A DNA stretch of 64,000 bases from Talpa occidentalis (Eukaryota; Chordata; Mammalia; Eulipotyphla; Talpidae). Made by a program: the position numbers and the translations under genes. Location of the stretch: the NCBI RefSeq assembly GCF_014898055.3, contig NW_023600993.1:18132850-18196849 (forward strand). Direction: 5' to 3'. This document shows, piece after piece, positions 11,916 through 24,249 of this stretch. How positions within the stretch are numbered: the first letter of the stretch is position 1; each line of letters starts with the position of its first letter. The notes under the pieces are model-generated. The model did no database searches. It saw nothing but the letters and a program-made list of their open reading frames with translations, and had not been told where the DNA came from.

Positions 11916-12560
11916 AGTAGACACTTTAGTAGACCATAATCTTAGATCATAAGCAAATAAAACTGATAATAAATAAGAAAGCAATAGCTAGTCAAACTTT
12001 ACTTGAAGAACTCTAGGATTGATGAGAATAACTAAAATAACTATAGGATTAAGGAGAAAAGCAAAATTTAAATTATAAACTATTTAGAATCAGTGGAAAG
12101 GAGAATGTTCACTACCATTAGGAAATGCAGGTAAAACTAAGAAGAAAATGTAAAGCTTATAGCTATGATAACTTAATTATTGAAAGCTAAGAAATAATGA
12201 ACATAATGTCCATATTAAGAAATTCCATGAAGAATGAAAGAATAACCCTAAAAAAAGTAGGAAGGAAAAGTTAATAAAGATAAGTACTGAAATAAATGAA
12301 TTAAAAACAAAAATGTAGAAAGAATAAATAAATTAAAAACTAACTTTTGCAAAATATATATAGCCAGTTCATGCCCACGATTAAGAGAAAGGAAATATAA
12401 AAAGAAATATAAAAAATTAAAATAATTATAAGAAAGTACTATGTGTTCTATTATAATACACATGAAAATCTAAGAGGGAATTGATTATTTCTAGCAAAAT
12501 AAGAATAAACTAACCAAAGGAGTAGAAAAATTTAATAAAAAGAGATTGAAATAATGATTA
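11916..12560 (+). pseudogene. Decayed L1M ORF2, region upstream of the RT core
   Basis: A-rich text follows the L1 ORF2 pattern of AAGGAAATAATAAAGAT..GAAATAAATGAA..AAAAACTAACTTTTG: here AGTTAATAAAGATAAGTACTG, AATAAATGAATTAAAAAC and ATTAAAAACTAACTTTTGC. Many stops and frameshifts. It lies after the 3' UTR at 11605-11915, so it is a separate insertion. Confidence 0.55.
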
Positions 12561-12582
12561 AAAGTCTATCATTTAAAAGGTA

Positions 12583-12636
12583 TTTGTGTATGTGTGTGTG
12601 TGAGTGTGTGTGTGTGTGAGAGTGTGTGTGTGTGTA
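12583..12636. repeat. (GT)n microsatellite
   Basis: About 50 bases of GT with a few GA interruptions. Confidence 0.95.
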
Positions 12637-12777
12637 GTGGGGAGTACCAAGATGAAGCAATTTCACAGCTGGGTCCCAACAAACTTTTAAAGAACAGTTA
12701 ATTCCAATGCTACTTAAAGTATTCCAGACTATTAAAAGAGACCAGAGGCTCCTAAATTCATTTTATGTATTACACAG

Positions 12778-12958
12778 ATCTCCAAGTGTGTTTCCTGGAC
12801 CATCAGCTTCATCAGCATCATCTCGAAACTTGTTAGAAATGCAAATTATCTGACCCTACTCCAGATCTATTGAATCAGAAAGTCTTGGGGGGTGAGGGAC
12901 CAAGAATTCAGGCCTCAGCTGATTCAAGTGCATGCTAAGTTTAAGAGTCACTGCTCTT
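12778..12958 (-). repeat. MER5A hAT (Charlie) MITE
   Basis: Antisense MER5A wording throughout: CCTGGACCATCAGCTTCATCAGCATC, ACTTGTTAGAAATGCAAAT, TGAATCAGAAAGTCTTGGGG and GTTTAAGAGTCACTG. Nearly full length. Confidence 0.9.
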
Positions 12959-13404
12959 GGCACAAATGGCAAACATACATGCAAAAGGCTTCATCTTTCA
13001 GAATGTTGTGTCATCTTTCAGAATGAGTCTCCTAAATTTATCTGCTTCCCTTTCTTTTTCTCAACCTCACAATTATCTTATGAGCATATTATATTGAACT
13101 TGCTCATAAAGTTTTTCTTTCCACAAAATATTTTTATGGCATCACAAATCATTAGCTTCTATGATTGCCTGGAAAACCATTTCTATGGTGTGGAAGTGGT
13201 GTATGGTTACAAGAGCGGAGGAAGTGTAGTTCTGTGGTAGTTCAGGAGTTTCTGCTGGCAACAAGAGTTGTATGTATGGGGAGAGATGTGATGGTCCAGA
13301 TGTCAATATTAGTATCTGTTTATACACTGTTTATACAATATTAGTATCTATTTAATTGGGGGTAATTAGTCCCAAACTAAATTACAAATGACTATTTGCA
13401 TGTT

Positions 13405-13466
13405 GCATTCTTCTTTTTCTTTTTTCAAAATTTTATGTATTTTTTACATCATTCTTTATTTTTCTA
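13405..13466 (-). repeat. L1 3'-end scrap like the element at 62117-62357
   Basis: ATTTTATGTATTTTTTACATCATTC resembles ATTTTATATATTTCTTACATCATTT at about 62182-62206, with few mismatches over some 34 bases. Probably the last bases of a related L1 tail. Confidence 0.4.
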
Positions 13467-13574
13467 ATGCCCAAATGAGAAGATTTAATTGTGAGGGCAA
13501 TTAAATGATAGAGATAGATGACCAAGGATTGGAAACATTTTCTTCTCCTTTAATGAGAAAAGGAGGTATGTGCA

Positions 13575-13790
13575 ATGCACTCTACAAAAGCCAGTCACTT
13601 CACTTTCATTATATCACATCCCCCTACATCTTCTGTGAGGAGTAGTTATTATTAGCTCCATTTTTTTCAAAGAGGAAAGAAAAGGTCAGTAAAATTCTGG
13701 AACTTGCCCAGGGACACCCATTTCTATTCAGGATTCAAAATCAGGTTTGCTTTATCTAACCCTCTTTGACTCCTTCTACTAAATTCCTTA
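13575..13790 (-). repeat. MIR SINE
   Basis: Antisense MIR: TTATTATTAGCTCCATTTTTTTCAAAGAGG, GAACTTGCCCAGGGACACCC and GGATTCAAAATCAGG. Confidence 0.75.
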
Positions 13791-15004
13791 GAACTTTTTT
13801 CTAAGATCGTGTAGGCCCCCAAGAAGTCTACATTCTCCTCCAATGGATGAACTCCTTCAGAAAAGTCTCTTCCAAGAGATAACATACTTCCTCCCTTGTT
13901 CATTTACAAGTGTTTCAGAGTTCAGGTCCTTCAATCATGTTTTCACCGACTTCACCAGAGACCAACAAATCACTACACATCTCTATAAAAGAAACTATTT
14001 TAACATTAATAACCCAGTCATTTGGGGATTAAGAGCTTGGGGTTTATTTTGGCATTCAGAAGGAATATTAGTTACCTGTAATTCTGGTTTTCGGGAGGCT
14101 CATTGCTGTAATAGATAACAGCTCCTTGAATCTAAATTTCCTGGCACATGGCAGGCCTGTGCTGGACAGCTCAGATTTCCGGGCCTTCGACCACCCACAG
14201 GGAAGAGGCACGAATTTGTCAACAATGTGGTCTCCTCTGTGGAGCGGGCTTCCCCACAAGGCTCTGATTCCTCACACTGAGGCTCAGTGCACATGCCAAG
14301 ATGATTGGGTTGTCACAAATATAGACTCCCTGAGAGCAGAAATTATAAACAGGGCTGAGGAACAGGGGAAACTCTCCCAAAGTGGAGGAGCAGAGATTCA
14401 TGGCATTTGCCTGTTTGAAGTCCACTAACCTAGCCCCTAGGGATGAAGGAGGCCAAATTTTCAATGTGACCAGAACAGCTACTTTCATTTTTCCTGAGGT
14501 GTAACAAAAGATTTGACATCTGGGTGAAGAAATAAAGGGTTATAGTTAAACTCCCCTCTTCCAGTTCATTGTTCCAAGTCCTTGAGAGCTAAAATCTACT
14601 TCAGGTAAAGAGTTTTCTCTTTAGTTTCTCACAATTCATTGGTAAAATTTAGCAATCAGGCCAGTGCATTATTGTAAGCCAATGGATAACCCTAGCAAAT
14701 CTGCCCCTATAAGAAGATTACATTTTTAAAGTAAATCATGATCACAGATATCCTCTTTTCTCTCATAATAAAGAATGGAAATCTCCTACGAGAGTTCTTG
14801 ATTGTTTTTACAAACCCCATAAATTATAAAATAATAATGTTGCTTTATTCCTTGGCAATAATTTGTTGTTAAACTAAAAAAATATATGTTCATTGATGTT
14901 GGCAAGCAAATTTTAATATCCTACATAGTACTGTATGCATGCTGAATGTGATATGAAGCCGTAAGTTATTTTTACATTCACTAAAGAGGGAAAACATGGT
15001 AATG
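13791..15004. other. Unassigned sequence
   Basis: Slightly GC-richer around 14080-14450, where open frames overlap on both strands in several phases. No protein family recognised and no repeat named. Confidence 0.4.
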
Positions 15005-15420
15005 TTTGAGCTAAAGTTTATTTGTTTATAACATGTGCTCATTATAGAAGGAATTAAAAATACTAAAAAGCATAAGAAAAAAGATTAGTAATGTAACTAT
15101 CCAGATTTCTTAACTATTATTTGCTTTCTTGTTTTTCTATGTACCTATTTATATGCAGTTGAAATTGTACCAGAAATTCTAATTTTTATCTATTTCCATC
15201 TAACAATATAACCTTACCCTTTTGCTATGTTAGAATCTCATCATGAAAAACACTTTTAAAGACTATGACTACTGTGTTGTATAGATAAAATATTACATAT
15301 TTAACATTCTTCTACTGAAAGATATTTGGTTCATTTCCAAATACAAGTACTACCACACATCACATTTCTGTGCTGAAATCTATTGACTAATTCTGGATTA
15401 TTTTTTGGGAAAAATTATGA
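15005..15420 (-). repeat. Ancient L1M/HAL1-like fragment
   Basis: Antisense pattern similar to 8985-9345: TTGCTATGTTAGAATCTCATCATG, ACTGTGTTGTATAGATAAAATATTAC, TTCATTTCCAAATACAAGTAC. Highly decayed. Confidence 0.4.
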
Positions 15421-17891
15421 AAACTATTTCAGAAGATCCTCAAATTACTGCTTCAAGGAATAAGTATACAGGTAGGTTCTTGATGTGATTGCATACTGCT
15501 GTCCCCACTCATTTGCTTCAAGAATTTTCTTCTGCCTTAGCTCTGTTTATATTCAGAGTTTTCACTGAATTTCTGATGTCTTCAGCTAACATATAAAATA
15601 TTGGCTCCAGAGCTGTCAGACCACTTGCCAATGACCTGAGGTCCCACAGTCCATTGTTGTCAAGTTAGGACTATGAGCATATATTGGCAAACACTAAAGT
15701 AGCTTCTGTTGCCATTAAGGCAGCCTTTGTGAATTCTTCCCACTTGGCAAAGAAAGCAGGATGTTGAATTTTGAGGAAGGTGCAGACTGTCAGTCAGCAG
15801 CAAGGTAAATAAGGGATATTGGATAGGACTATACAAATAGCTCATGCTGTGAAACTGAATGAGATAACAAGGAAACAGAGTACATTAAAATAATAATCAC
15901 AGTAATAGTAAGTTTGTTACAAATACAGGCATAATGACCATCAAAGTGATGACTTTGGAATTTGGGGTTCCATGAAAGGATTAGGGTGCCTTAGGGTGTT
16001 ATAGAGATTAGAGTGTTATAGAGATCTTAAATTTCTTTTCAATGCTTTGTTTGAGGTCCTAGAATATAAAATCACTGTTGGGGTCAGAACATTCTTATCT
16101 TTTGAAATATAGATCAGAGTAGATAATCTAATTATGCAGAAACCATTCAGTTATCTAATTAGGCAGAAACCATGAATGAAATCTCTGTTACAAAGCCAAA
16201 TAGAGAAAAATAAGTTTGAGGCATGTGGAATAGGCCTGGTTATAAAGGAGAATAGTCGACAATTTTATTAATAGGTAAATTAAAATCTTTGAATTTTGTG
16301 AATATATACTTTTTCAGTATGCACACACATACACACACACACATACTGAGAACCCTATATTTAATTCTTAAAACTTGTTTGTCCGTAAATTTACCAGTGT
16401 AATTCTTTACCCACGGTAAAAATGCAATGATATTTGCTGAACTTTAATCAAATATATGGTTATTTGAATTGGGGATTTTGAAATGAAACCTATCTGTGTA
16501 TTTGTATTACTATCAATCAAAAGTTCTAGAATTTTCCTTCCTAAGGAGGAAGGTGGTGACCTGTTGGTTTGTGTTGTCATTTGGGCTGCCATATCCTAGG
16601 CATTCAGGCCCCAGACAGAATCTTTACTTGTTTCTCCCCTTGCTGGAGGCTGTTCGTCTCTCTTCTGCTGGCTGGCCAGGTGTGGCCGGAATATGGCTTC
16701 AGAGAGGCAGTCTCTGACCACAGCTAAAGCTGGTTCCACTGCCCCACACTTGACATGTTTTGTCTTTTCTGCTTTCACCCCTCAACCTTTTCGAGGAATG
16801 CATTAAAATTCAAAGCTATTTAATTTATTTCTGTGTTGTAAAAATTTCAGTCTTTTCCAAACTTTTAAAACTCATAATGAGCAATGCCTAACATCGATCC
16901 CTGTAGAAGTATGGTACAGTAAAGTCTAGTTTCTTTATGCTATTCCAGCTTGTTCGTTAAAGGAATAATCATGAAAACTTAGTGGCCCATTAAACTGATC
17001 TCGTAACCTACTAACAGGATTCAACATAAAAATTGAAATACTGGGGTTGCCTCCCCAAAAATGTAAGTTCCATAAAGTCAGAGAATAAATATATTTTCTT
17101 ATTATCTGATAAATGGTTGACTTAGTTAACATTTTTGAGCAGATCAATACATAAGAAATGATTAAATTAATGAACAAAGTCTTACTAAATTTGTCTTTCT
17201 ACTTTTGGCATACTTGTACGCTTAAGTAAAAATAATTAAGTGGGTTGGCATTTCCTTTTTGGATAAAATGATCCAATCTAATGTCCAGGGGCCCAACAGA
17301 CATTTCAGGGAGGATATCAACATCAATGAATTATTCAGCATCCCAGAATCTGAAAATACACTTGGAAATGGGACTTTAATCTGAGTTTTTATAATTTGTA
17401 GAATGTGTCATAAAATTACTGTTTAAATAAGTCAGAAAACTCCATTCTATTATTTAGTGCTGTTTTGGTGGAAAGGGATGATGAACAAACAAGTAAAAAA
17501 GGAAGCTAAGAAAGAAAGCAAAGAAAAGGTTTACATTCACAAAAACTTCTGCCTTTGTTTCAAAAGTATTGAGTGCTGAGCAGTCTGGTGGCCTAGCCAG
17601 CCCAAAGGGAAGCTCCACATCACATGTCTATTCTACTTGTAGAAAGTTATTTTACGTGCGTATTTAAAATCTTTCTTTGTTAACCTGATACCCACACTGT
17701 TACTGTTTCATCTTTGTGAACTAAACAAAAAAGAATTTTGTTCAAAAAAATCAAACTTTTTGTGGGATTTAAAAATGGTTTATCTAAGCTATTATTCCAT
17801 GACAGGATACTATTCATCAATATTTTTTGACTTTCAGAATTAAAATGATGTGCTTTTACTTTCTCTGATGAAAGGGGAAGAGGAAATGGCA
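15421..17891. other. Unassigned sequence with a short CA repeat
   Basis: No gene recognised. A (CA)n tract lies at 16319-16346. A GC-richer patch at 16560-16790 has open frames on both strands with no recognisable product. Confidence 0.45.
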
Positions 17892-18189
17892 AGGGCAAAC
17901 CTTTTTATTTTTTTAAGATTTATTTATTTATTTATACAAGCACTGGGTACAGTCAGAAGCGTGGGAGGGTGAGAGAATTCACCAGAGCCAGAGCAGGGAG
18001 CAGAACAGGCAGACTGATGAAGTACACTGCTGAGGGGAGCAGCGGGCACAGCAGGAGAGGTTTGCGTGCCATGTGGGACCCTTGCCAGCAGCCGGAGATC
18101 GAATTGGCGCTGCAGAGGCTAAGGGCAGCTTCGCAGGCCAGTGCTCAACTGCTGCACCACTGGGGAGGCCTGAGGGCAAACCTTTTTAT
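17892..18189 (-). mobile_element. Lineage-specific SINE with perfect 17-bp target-site duplication
   Basis: The SINE body is 17909-18172 on the minus strand, flanked by identical AGGGCAAACCTTTTTAT at 17892-17908 and 18173-18189. The sense tail reads AATAAATAAATAAATCTTAAAAAAA: repeated AATAAA followed by a TCTT pol III terminator-like stop, the layout called T+ SINE. The B box is weakened (AATTCGATCTC). The perfect duplication suggests a fairly recent insertion. Confidence 0.95.
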
Positions 18190-18234
18190 AGTCAACATTT
18201 CCCTTACATGAATGACTATTTCTTATGCAGCTTC

Positions 18235-18395
18235 CATGACCATTCATTTGCTCTGGAACCATGTACCAAAATCATGTGGAATTTCCTTAAACACAGGACT
18301 GTGGTCTTGGGCCACAAAATTTGTATTTCTAGAGTTTTCAGAGGATACTGATACTTTCAGTCTGAGTATCATTTTAAGAACAACCACTCTGAAGT
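18235..18395 (+). repeat. MER5A-like hAT MITE
   Basis: AAAATCATGTGGAATTTCCTTAAACACAGGACT, TTTGTATTTCTAGAGTTTTC, GATACTGATACTTTCAGTC and TTTAAGAACAACCACT follow MER5A order. Confidence 0.7.
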
Positions 18396-18397
18396 AA

Positions 18398-18613
18398 TGA
18401 TTTTGACTAGGGCAATTTTATCCCTCCCTCCAAGGCATTTGGTAATGTCTGGAGACTTGTTTGATTATCCCAACTGGATGCATATGTGGGGTACCCCAGT
18501 GGCATCCAGTGGGGACAAGTGGAGAATGCAGCTAAATATGCTATACTGCAGCACAGCCCCCCACAGTAAGGAATTATCCAGTAGAGTTGAGGTTGAGAAA
18601 CTCTGCTCTAAAG
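18398..18613 (-). repeat. MER20 hAT (Charlie) MITE
   Basis: Antisense MER20 over its whole length: CATTTGGTAATGTCTGGAGAC, ATTATCCCAACTGG, CCCCAGTGGCATCCAGTGGGG, GCACAGCCCCCCACAGTAAGG, AATTATCCAG and GAGGTTGAGAAACTCTGCT. MER20 is eutherian-specific. Some copies serve as enhancers in endometrial cells of placental mammals; nothing here shows activity of this copy. Confidence 0.9.
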
Positions 18614-19385
18614 GAACTCTCTTTCTCATGGAAGCCCATTGTTTAATAAGAGTTTAAATAACAGGTAAAACAAGAGCTACTCATTTTAGAAGCCTTCAAC
18701 TAAAGTGGGATGATGTCACAGAAATTAAATTAATTGGATGGTGTCTCAAGCAGATATCTACTGTCATCTTCCTCTGTGTCTGTCTGTCTCTCCCACATTC
18801 ACATGTCCATTAAGCTTATAAAACACCACACAGTCCAGACATTTACTCATCCAAAATGTAAATGAGGACCTGTGTATGGCTGAAGAAGGATATGAAGCCA
18901 GTTGGGATGAGGAAACACTTTTATTCCCCAACGGCTGCCATCACTTTGTCCAAAGCAGAACACCTTGGCTCTGGACATACCTTGGCTATGAAAAATGTAA
19001 ATACCAGAATTACAGAAAAATAAAGTTGGAAAGGGCCTAGATATTACCTATCTGACTCAATATTTCTCTTTAATATTTTTTATTAATGACAGAAGTACTT
19101 GCTTGGCATCTTGGCCTGGGCTCAAGAAAAATCAAGGAGTCAGTGATTCCCTTAGGTCTCCTCCCCACCTTTCAAAGACTCTTCCAACCATCTATTTAAG
19201 AATTTCCAGAGCCCATACTACAAAGAAAATCCACTCTCATATAAAAAAGAATGGTATTCCACTTTCAGATGTGGATTTTCTCCCCATTTTCTCCCAAGCC
19301 TCCTTTTCTAAACAAGTCCCTTTATCAGTAAATGATAACTTGGGGAAGGTTGCCCCTGATGGCAACATACTTAAAACATTCTTTT
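18614..19385. other. Unassigned sequence
   Basis: No gene or repeat assigned. The open frame at 19103-19402 has no recognisable family. Confidence 0.4.
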
Positions 19386-20150
19386 TACTCTTTTCTTATT
19401 AACCACTGCATTATCCAGCTCATCTCAAAGTCTTGTAAATTTTTCTTTCTAAATCTTTCTTCTGGACTTCCCTCAACCCTTTCAATCTCCATGCTGGTTC
19501 TCACCAACATCATCTGTGATTATAGAACAGCCTTCCAACTAGTCTACCAATCTCTGGACTTGTCCCTCTTGAAACTCTACCTAGAATGAACTGGATATAA
19601 GATCTAAAACACATATAAGAACACGTTATCTTGCTGTTCAAAACCTTTCATTTGCTACTAAGATGTTCAAAGATCTTACAATGACTTATAAGCTTTTATA
19701 TATACAGACCGCTGCTTACTCCTTGTGTCTGTTTTCCCTGCATCCCCCCATGTTTCCAATATGTTGCAACCATCCTCCACTTTTCTGGTTTTCATGAAAG
19801 TGCCATGCTCTCCCTTTATGCGACCCCTTGGTGAGTAATGCTTCCTCTGCCAAAATCCATGAATCTTACCTTTGCCCTCTCTGCCCCACATCCCATGATT
19901 TCAGGTCTCAGCTAAATGGCTCTTCCCTTGGGAAACTTTCCTTGACCTCACAAGTCAGAGTTAGGTGCCCCACCCAGGTGTTCTCATGGCATCTTGTAAA
20001 AGTCCTCATCGTGATTATCTTCTACTGTAATTGTCTGCATACCCCAGTGGCCCAACAACACTTAGAAGGTATTCTGTAAGTCTTTTTTTCTTATACCACC
20101 AGAGCTTCTATATCTAGGACAGTGCATGGCACATAATAAATATTGATTGT
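19386..20150 (+). repeat. LINE-2 3' end
   Basis: Ancient L2 ORF2 tail and 3' UTR: TTGCTGTTCAAAACCTTTCATTTGCT, ACAATGACTTATAAG, GCCATGCTCTCCCTTTATG, TGACCTCACAAGTCAGAG, then the end GGACAGTGCATGGCACATAATAAATATTG. Open frames in it are relics only. Confidence 0.85.
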
Positions 20151-20879
20151 ACTTCTTGGTGGGAATTTAGTAAATGTATTCTCCTGGGAAAGAATTTAAT
20201 AAAGTTGATGGGGAAGATAAATCTTGAGATATGAGTCTTCCCCCAGTGATCCTTGAAATTAAACCATGCTGCTGACATTTTCTACTTAGACACCCATGTG
20301 GTAGAATCATTAGAAAGCTAAGCTCTCCTGCTAATTTTGAGAGCTGATCTCCTTATATGACATTCAATAATTTCACATTATCTTTTTTCTTTTGTACATC
20401 TAGCTAGATGAAAGCATCACAGGAAGCTGGTGTGGTTTGATCATGATGAGTTAAGAGGAGTAAAAACAGGGGTGAGGTCAGTGAGGCTGGACCACATCCC
20501 AAAAGGCTTAGTAGACCACACTGAGAAGTGAAGACTCTCTAGTCCAATGGGAGATCTTTACAGAGTTGAAACTGTGGTAGTGACTTCATGCCTCCAGCTG
20601 CTTTGTGGAAAAGAGATTTAAGGATGGGCCAAAAATGGAAAGAGAAAGACTAGTAATATACAATTGAAGTGTTTCAGGAGTGATGGTGACTTGACCTAGG
20701 ATGATGGCAATGGAAAGGGTGGAGTCTGCAGATTCTAGATATATTTTGGAGATAGAAGATAGAGGAGTTGCTGAGAATTTGGATTTTGGGGTAAGAGAAG
20801 GAGATGCAGGTCTGATTTCTAGGCTTCTGCATTGAACACCTAGATGAATGGTATTGCCATTTGCTGAGTTGGGAAGACA
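20151..20879. other. Unassigned sequence
   Basis: No gene seen. The stretch GGTGAGGTCAGTGAGGCTGGA..GTAAGAGAAGGAGATGCAGG looks like an old repeat, but I cannot name it. Confidence 0.35.
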
Positions 20880-21115
20880 GAAACTCCTATGAATTCTGAA
20901 GGCCCAGCTCGGTTCTTACCTCCTTAGTGAAGGCTGTCATCAACTTATAGCCTTCTTTCTTTCCTCCCAACAACTTGGGAAGTCATTGCCCTAGCTTATG
21001 TTCCTAAAAGGTGAGGGATCTTTTTCCACATCATACAATGCCTGGGACAGTATTTCAAATGTAGTAGGTGCTCCACACAAATTTGTTTCTTGGTGAATTA
21101 AATGCAATTCACCTT
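20880..21115 (+). repeat. LINE-2 3' end
   Basis: AAGGCCCAGCTCGGTTCTTACCTCCTTAGTGAAG, then ATACAATGCCTGGGACAGTATTTC and GTAGTAGGTGCTCCACACAAATTTG. This is the L2 3' UTR and end. Confidence 0.8.
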
Positions 21116-21799
21116 GCAGTGAATTCTCAGGAACTGTTCCCTAGAGCTGTCAACTGCTAAGAATATCCTGCCACCCACGGGACTAAACGCTCATATCCTC
21201 CAGTTCATACCCAAATTGGACATTTTAAAAAATGCATTACTGAAAGCCTTTCAAAACTATGTTCCTTTCTAGAATCTTAAAGACAGGCATTTAACTTCTA
21301 TTATACAATGTATGATTATTTAGTATTACCCCTTTTCACTTGATATGTAGTTACTTTTCTTTCCCATTATTAAATATTACCTTAAAATGCAACCTCATTT
21401 CCTCTCCTTAAATTGAAATTCAGTATAAGTTTCTCCTCATTGAAAACACTTTGAATTATTTCAAGAACATTTCATTTTCTACAATGTTCATTCACACTTT
21501 GGTTAGAATGCTTAAAAAAAAAAAGCTTCAAGATACCATAATGTCACCTTTCATTTCATTTTAAAAGTTTTTTAAAAATATAAACCTGGTACATATTTGG
21601 AGTTAGACATTTATTTTAACTTCCTACACAATGCTAGAAATCTGTCTATAATATTCCTAACAGTAAAAAAGGGAACATAATTATGAAGAACTTATGCAGA
21701 GGCAGGGATTAGACATTTTCTTATTCTTCCTTTCAACTCATGATCTTTAAGAATTAAATAGAAAAGTTAAAATTTGTTCATAATCTATTCTACTACTAG
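21116..21799. other. Unassigned AT-rich sequence
   Basis: No coding or repeat signature recognised. Confidence 0.4.
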
Positions 21800-21990
21800 G
21801 ACAGATATGTATGCACCCCTTGCACTAAATTATCCCAACCACCTCCTGATAGGTTTTACCCCCATTTCACAGCATAGGGAACATATACTTAGGATGAAAT
21901 GATTTTCTGAAGATGCACAGATAAAGGCAACACAACCTGCATCAGATCCAGATTCTGAAGAGTCTGAAGCTCATATAGCCTCTCATTCAG
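21800..21990 (-). repeat. MIR-like fragment
   Basis: Antisense MIR wording: TACCCCCATTTCACAGCATAGGGAAC and TGATTTTCTGAAGATGCACAG. Weak at the edges. Confidence 0.5.
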
Positions 21991-23984
21991 ATGCTAGTGA
22001 TGGGGGGAGTAAATATCCTAATGAAAATCACAGTTCCATTCTAGGACTTACCAGACTAACTCAAGCCAAATCCTGAAATTCCTATTCACTGTCAGTCCTA
22101 CCACGCCCAACAGGAGTTCTTCACATGAACTTCACAAGGTTTCATGCAATTCCCGATTGTATGTGCCAATTTTGCATTTATCTAAATGCATTTCTGGGAA
22201 GTAAATATATGTTTTTTTTTTTTAAATCAGATTGTCTAAAGGTTCTATTATCCCTTCTCCCCAATTGATCAAACCTCCTTTTCCTAGGGAAATATAGAAT
22301 AAGCAGTCTCCTTATTCCATATTCAGTCTTTCTTATAAATAATTACAATGAGTTTTGCAGGCTTTTCTCCTCCAGACTGGATGCTCCCAATTCTTTCTAC
22401 CTTCGCATGTAACATGGAACATCTCCAAAGCCTTGGCCCTGTGAAACCATCCTATGGAACACACCCTCGTTATTCCCTTAAGTGTGACATTCAAGGGACC
22501 TCAATGTCCCTCAGTTTTTAGCGATCACAATTTTTCATTTATATGTCCTATTCAATATTTTATTTAAGGACAGGAAGAAAATTATTTTCCTTTTCCAATT
22601 TCTCTTAAAAATTTTAAAGTTTAGAAAACAGCATTATAATCTATATTTTGTTATTATTCTCCTCCCTCTGCCACTCCTTCCCCTGCCTTTCCAAAATCTT
22701 GAAATTCAGGAGTTAGATTTTCTTTATTTTGTCTTTTAACTCAAGCTGAAGGTATCTGAGAAATACTTTCACCTTTAGAAATGGTATATTAGAATTTAAG
22801 AAAAGTTGGCCATTGGATGCCCATGCCCTGAATATGGGCAGATCTTGGCCATATTCAATTGTAACAAAATCTCTTTAAGCACACAGAGGTTCACAGGGAG
22901 AGCTGACACTTACCTTGCTGTTTTATCGGCTTTCAGGACCTTCTGACACCTCCACACTCTCATCATGAGCTTCTCCTACTCCCAAGTCAGAGGGAATGAG
23001 GACTTTCTAACTAAATAAACCACATGGACCCAAAGCCACGTCCTGCACTTATGTGGCTGAGCTATCCCAATTATATGCTCTTGAAATGCATCTCAGATGC
23101 TTGTGTTGACTGACGCTGGGCTGGCGTCAGGGCTGGATAGATTCTGCCACATAACGCAACCCCCAGACAAACAGCTTGCCACCCTAGGCTGCTCTCTCCA
23201 GCTGGGATTGCTCACCAGGCCTCCCAGCCTGCTACCAGAAGCCAGTCTTGCTGCAGGAAGATAAGTGAGGCTGGTGGTAACCTAAACCCCTCATGAAACA
23301 AGACTCCTCTAAACACCAGGAGGCTGCCTGGACAGCTAACACCTGACATGCTACCTTATCCACCTCCATCAGCCCTGGGACGATTAGAACTTTTACTCCT
23401 CTCCCAACTCCAATTCACTTCTACCTAGCCAGAGCATCATAATTGTGGAGAGAACAAGTTCATGCTGCTAATTATGCTGCTTATGGCCAGCAAAGGGGGC
23501 AGAAACAATCTGACTAGAAATAAAGCTTCTGATCCCTCTATATTTGAGGTTTCCTTGGACTTGAAGGCATCAAGATTCAGGCTGGTGAGGCTGAATTTCA
23601 TGCCTCTTTATATTTTCATTTTTAAATTTTTTAAAAGCAACACATTATTCTGAAAAGGTCTCATAAAGCAGCTCTTGTTTGCTGCTAGGGTGCCTAGCAA
23701 TGAATTTAATTTGCTTTATTGCACTCTTCAGATAACATGTTTCTGCTGGTGTGTAAGGTCTGGAAGCTGTCTGCGTGCCAGGGCAATGCCCCCTGAATGA
23801 AGTCTTACATAAGACTGACAAATTATCTTCAGATAGAAGCAATCTCAATGGGCTATTATAGAGCCATGAAAATAACTGCTGGTGAACCACCAACACAAAT
23901 CTTGCTGAGCAAATACTTCAAAAAGCCTCAATCATATTGGGATTTTGCCAGTAATATTTTGCTATGAGATTTTTTTCCAAGGTA
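21991..23984. other. Unassigned sequence; GC-richer unique patch at about 23090-23350
   Basis: No exon structure I can support. The patch at 23090-23350 is less AT-rich than its surroundings and contains a 7-bp inverted repeat at 23110-23130. The open frames at 23462-23896 are short and unrecognised. Confidence 0.4.
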
Positions 23985-24115
23985 CTTTTCTTTCCTCCTT
24001 CCAAACTTTCCTCTCTCTTTTACCCCCACCCTGTTCTTTTCCTTTTCCCCTCTTTCCTTCTCTCTCTCCCTCTCTCTCTTGTTCCCTTTTTCCCTCCTCT
24101 CTTCCCCCTTGCTGT
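23985..24115. repeat. Polypyrimidine (CT-rich) tract
   Basis: About 130 bases almost entirely C and T on the plus strand, for example CTTTCCTTCTCTCTCTCCC. The plus-strand open frames here are low-complexity Ser/Phe/Leu/Pro artefacts. Confidence 0.9.
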
Positions 24116-24249
24116 CACATATTTGTCCCTTCTCCCACAGTCTTCAGGCCCCTCAAGGTGTAATTCAGACTCTATATTTTATTGTCGCCCCACCTAATTT
24201 ACCTAGATTCCAAGCACCCTGCTAATTTCCATCTTCTTTTGGATGATTG

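Noticed and set aside
23945..24197. Ser/Phe/Pro-rich open frames
   Set aside because: Low-complexity products of the polypyrimidine tract.
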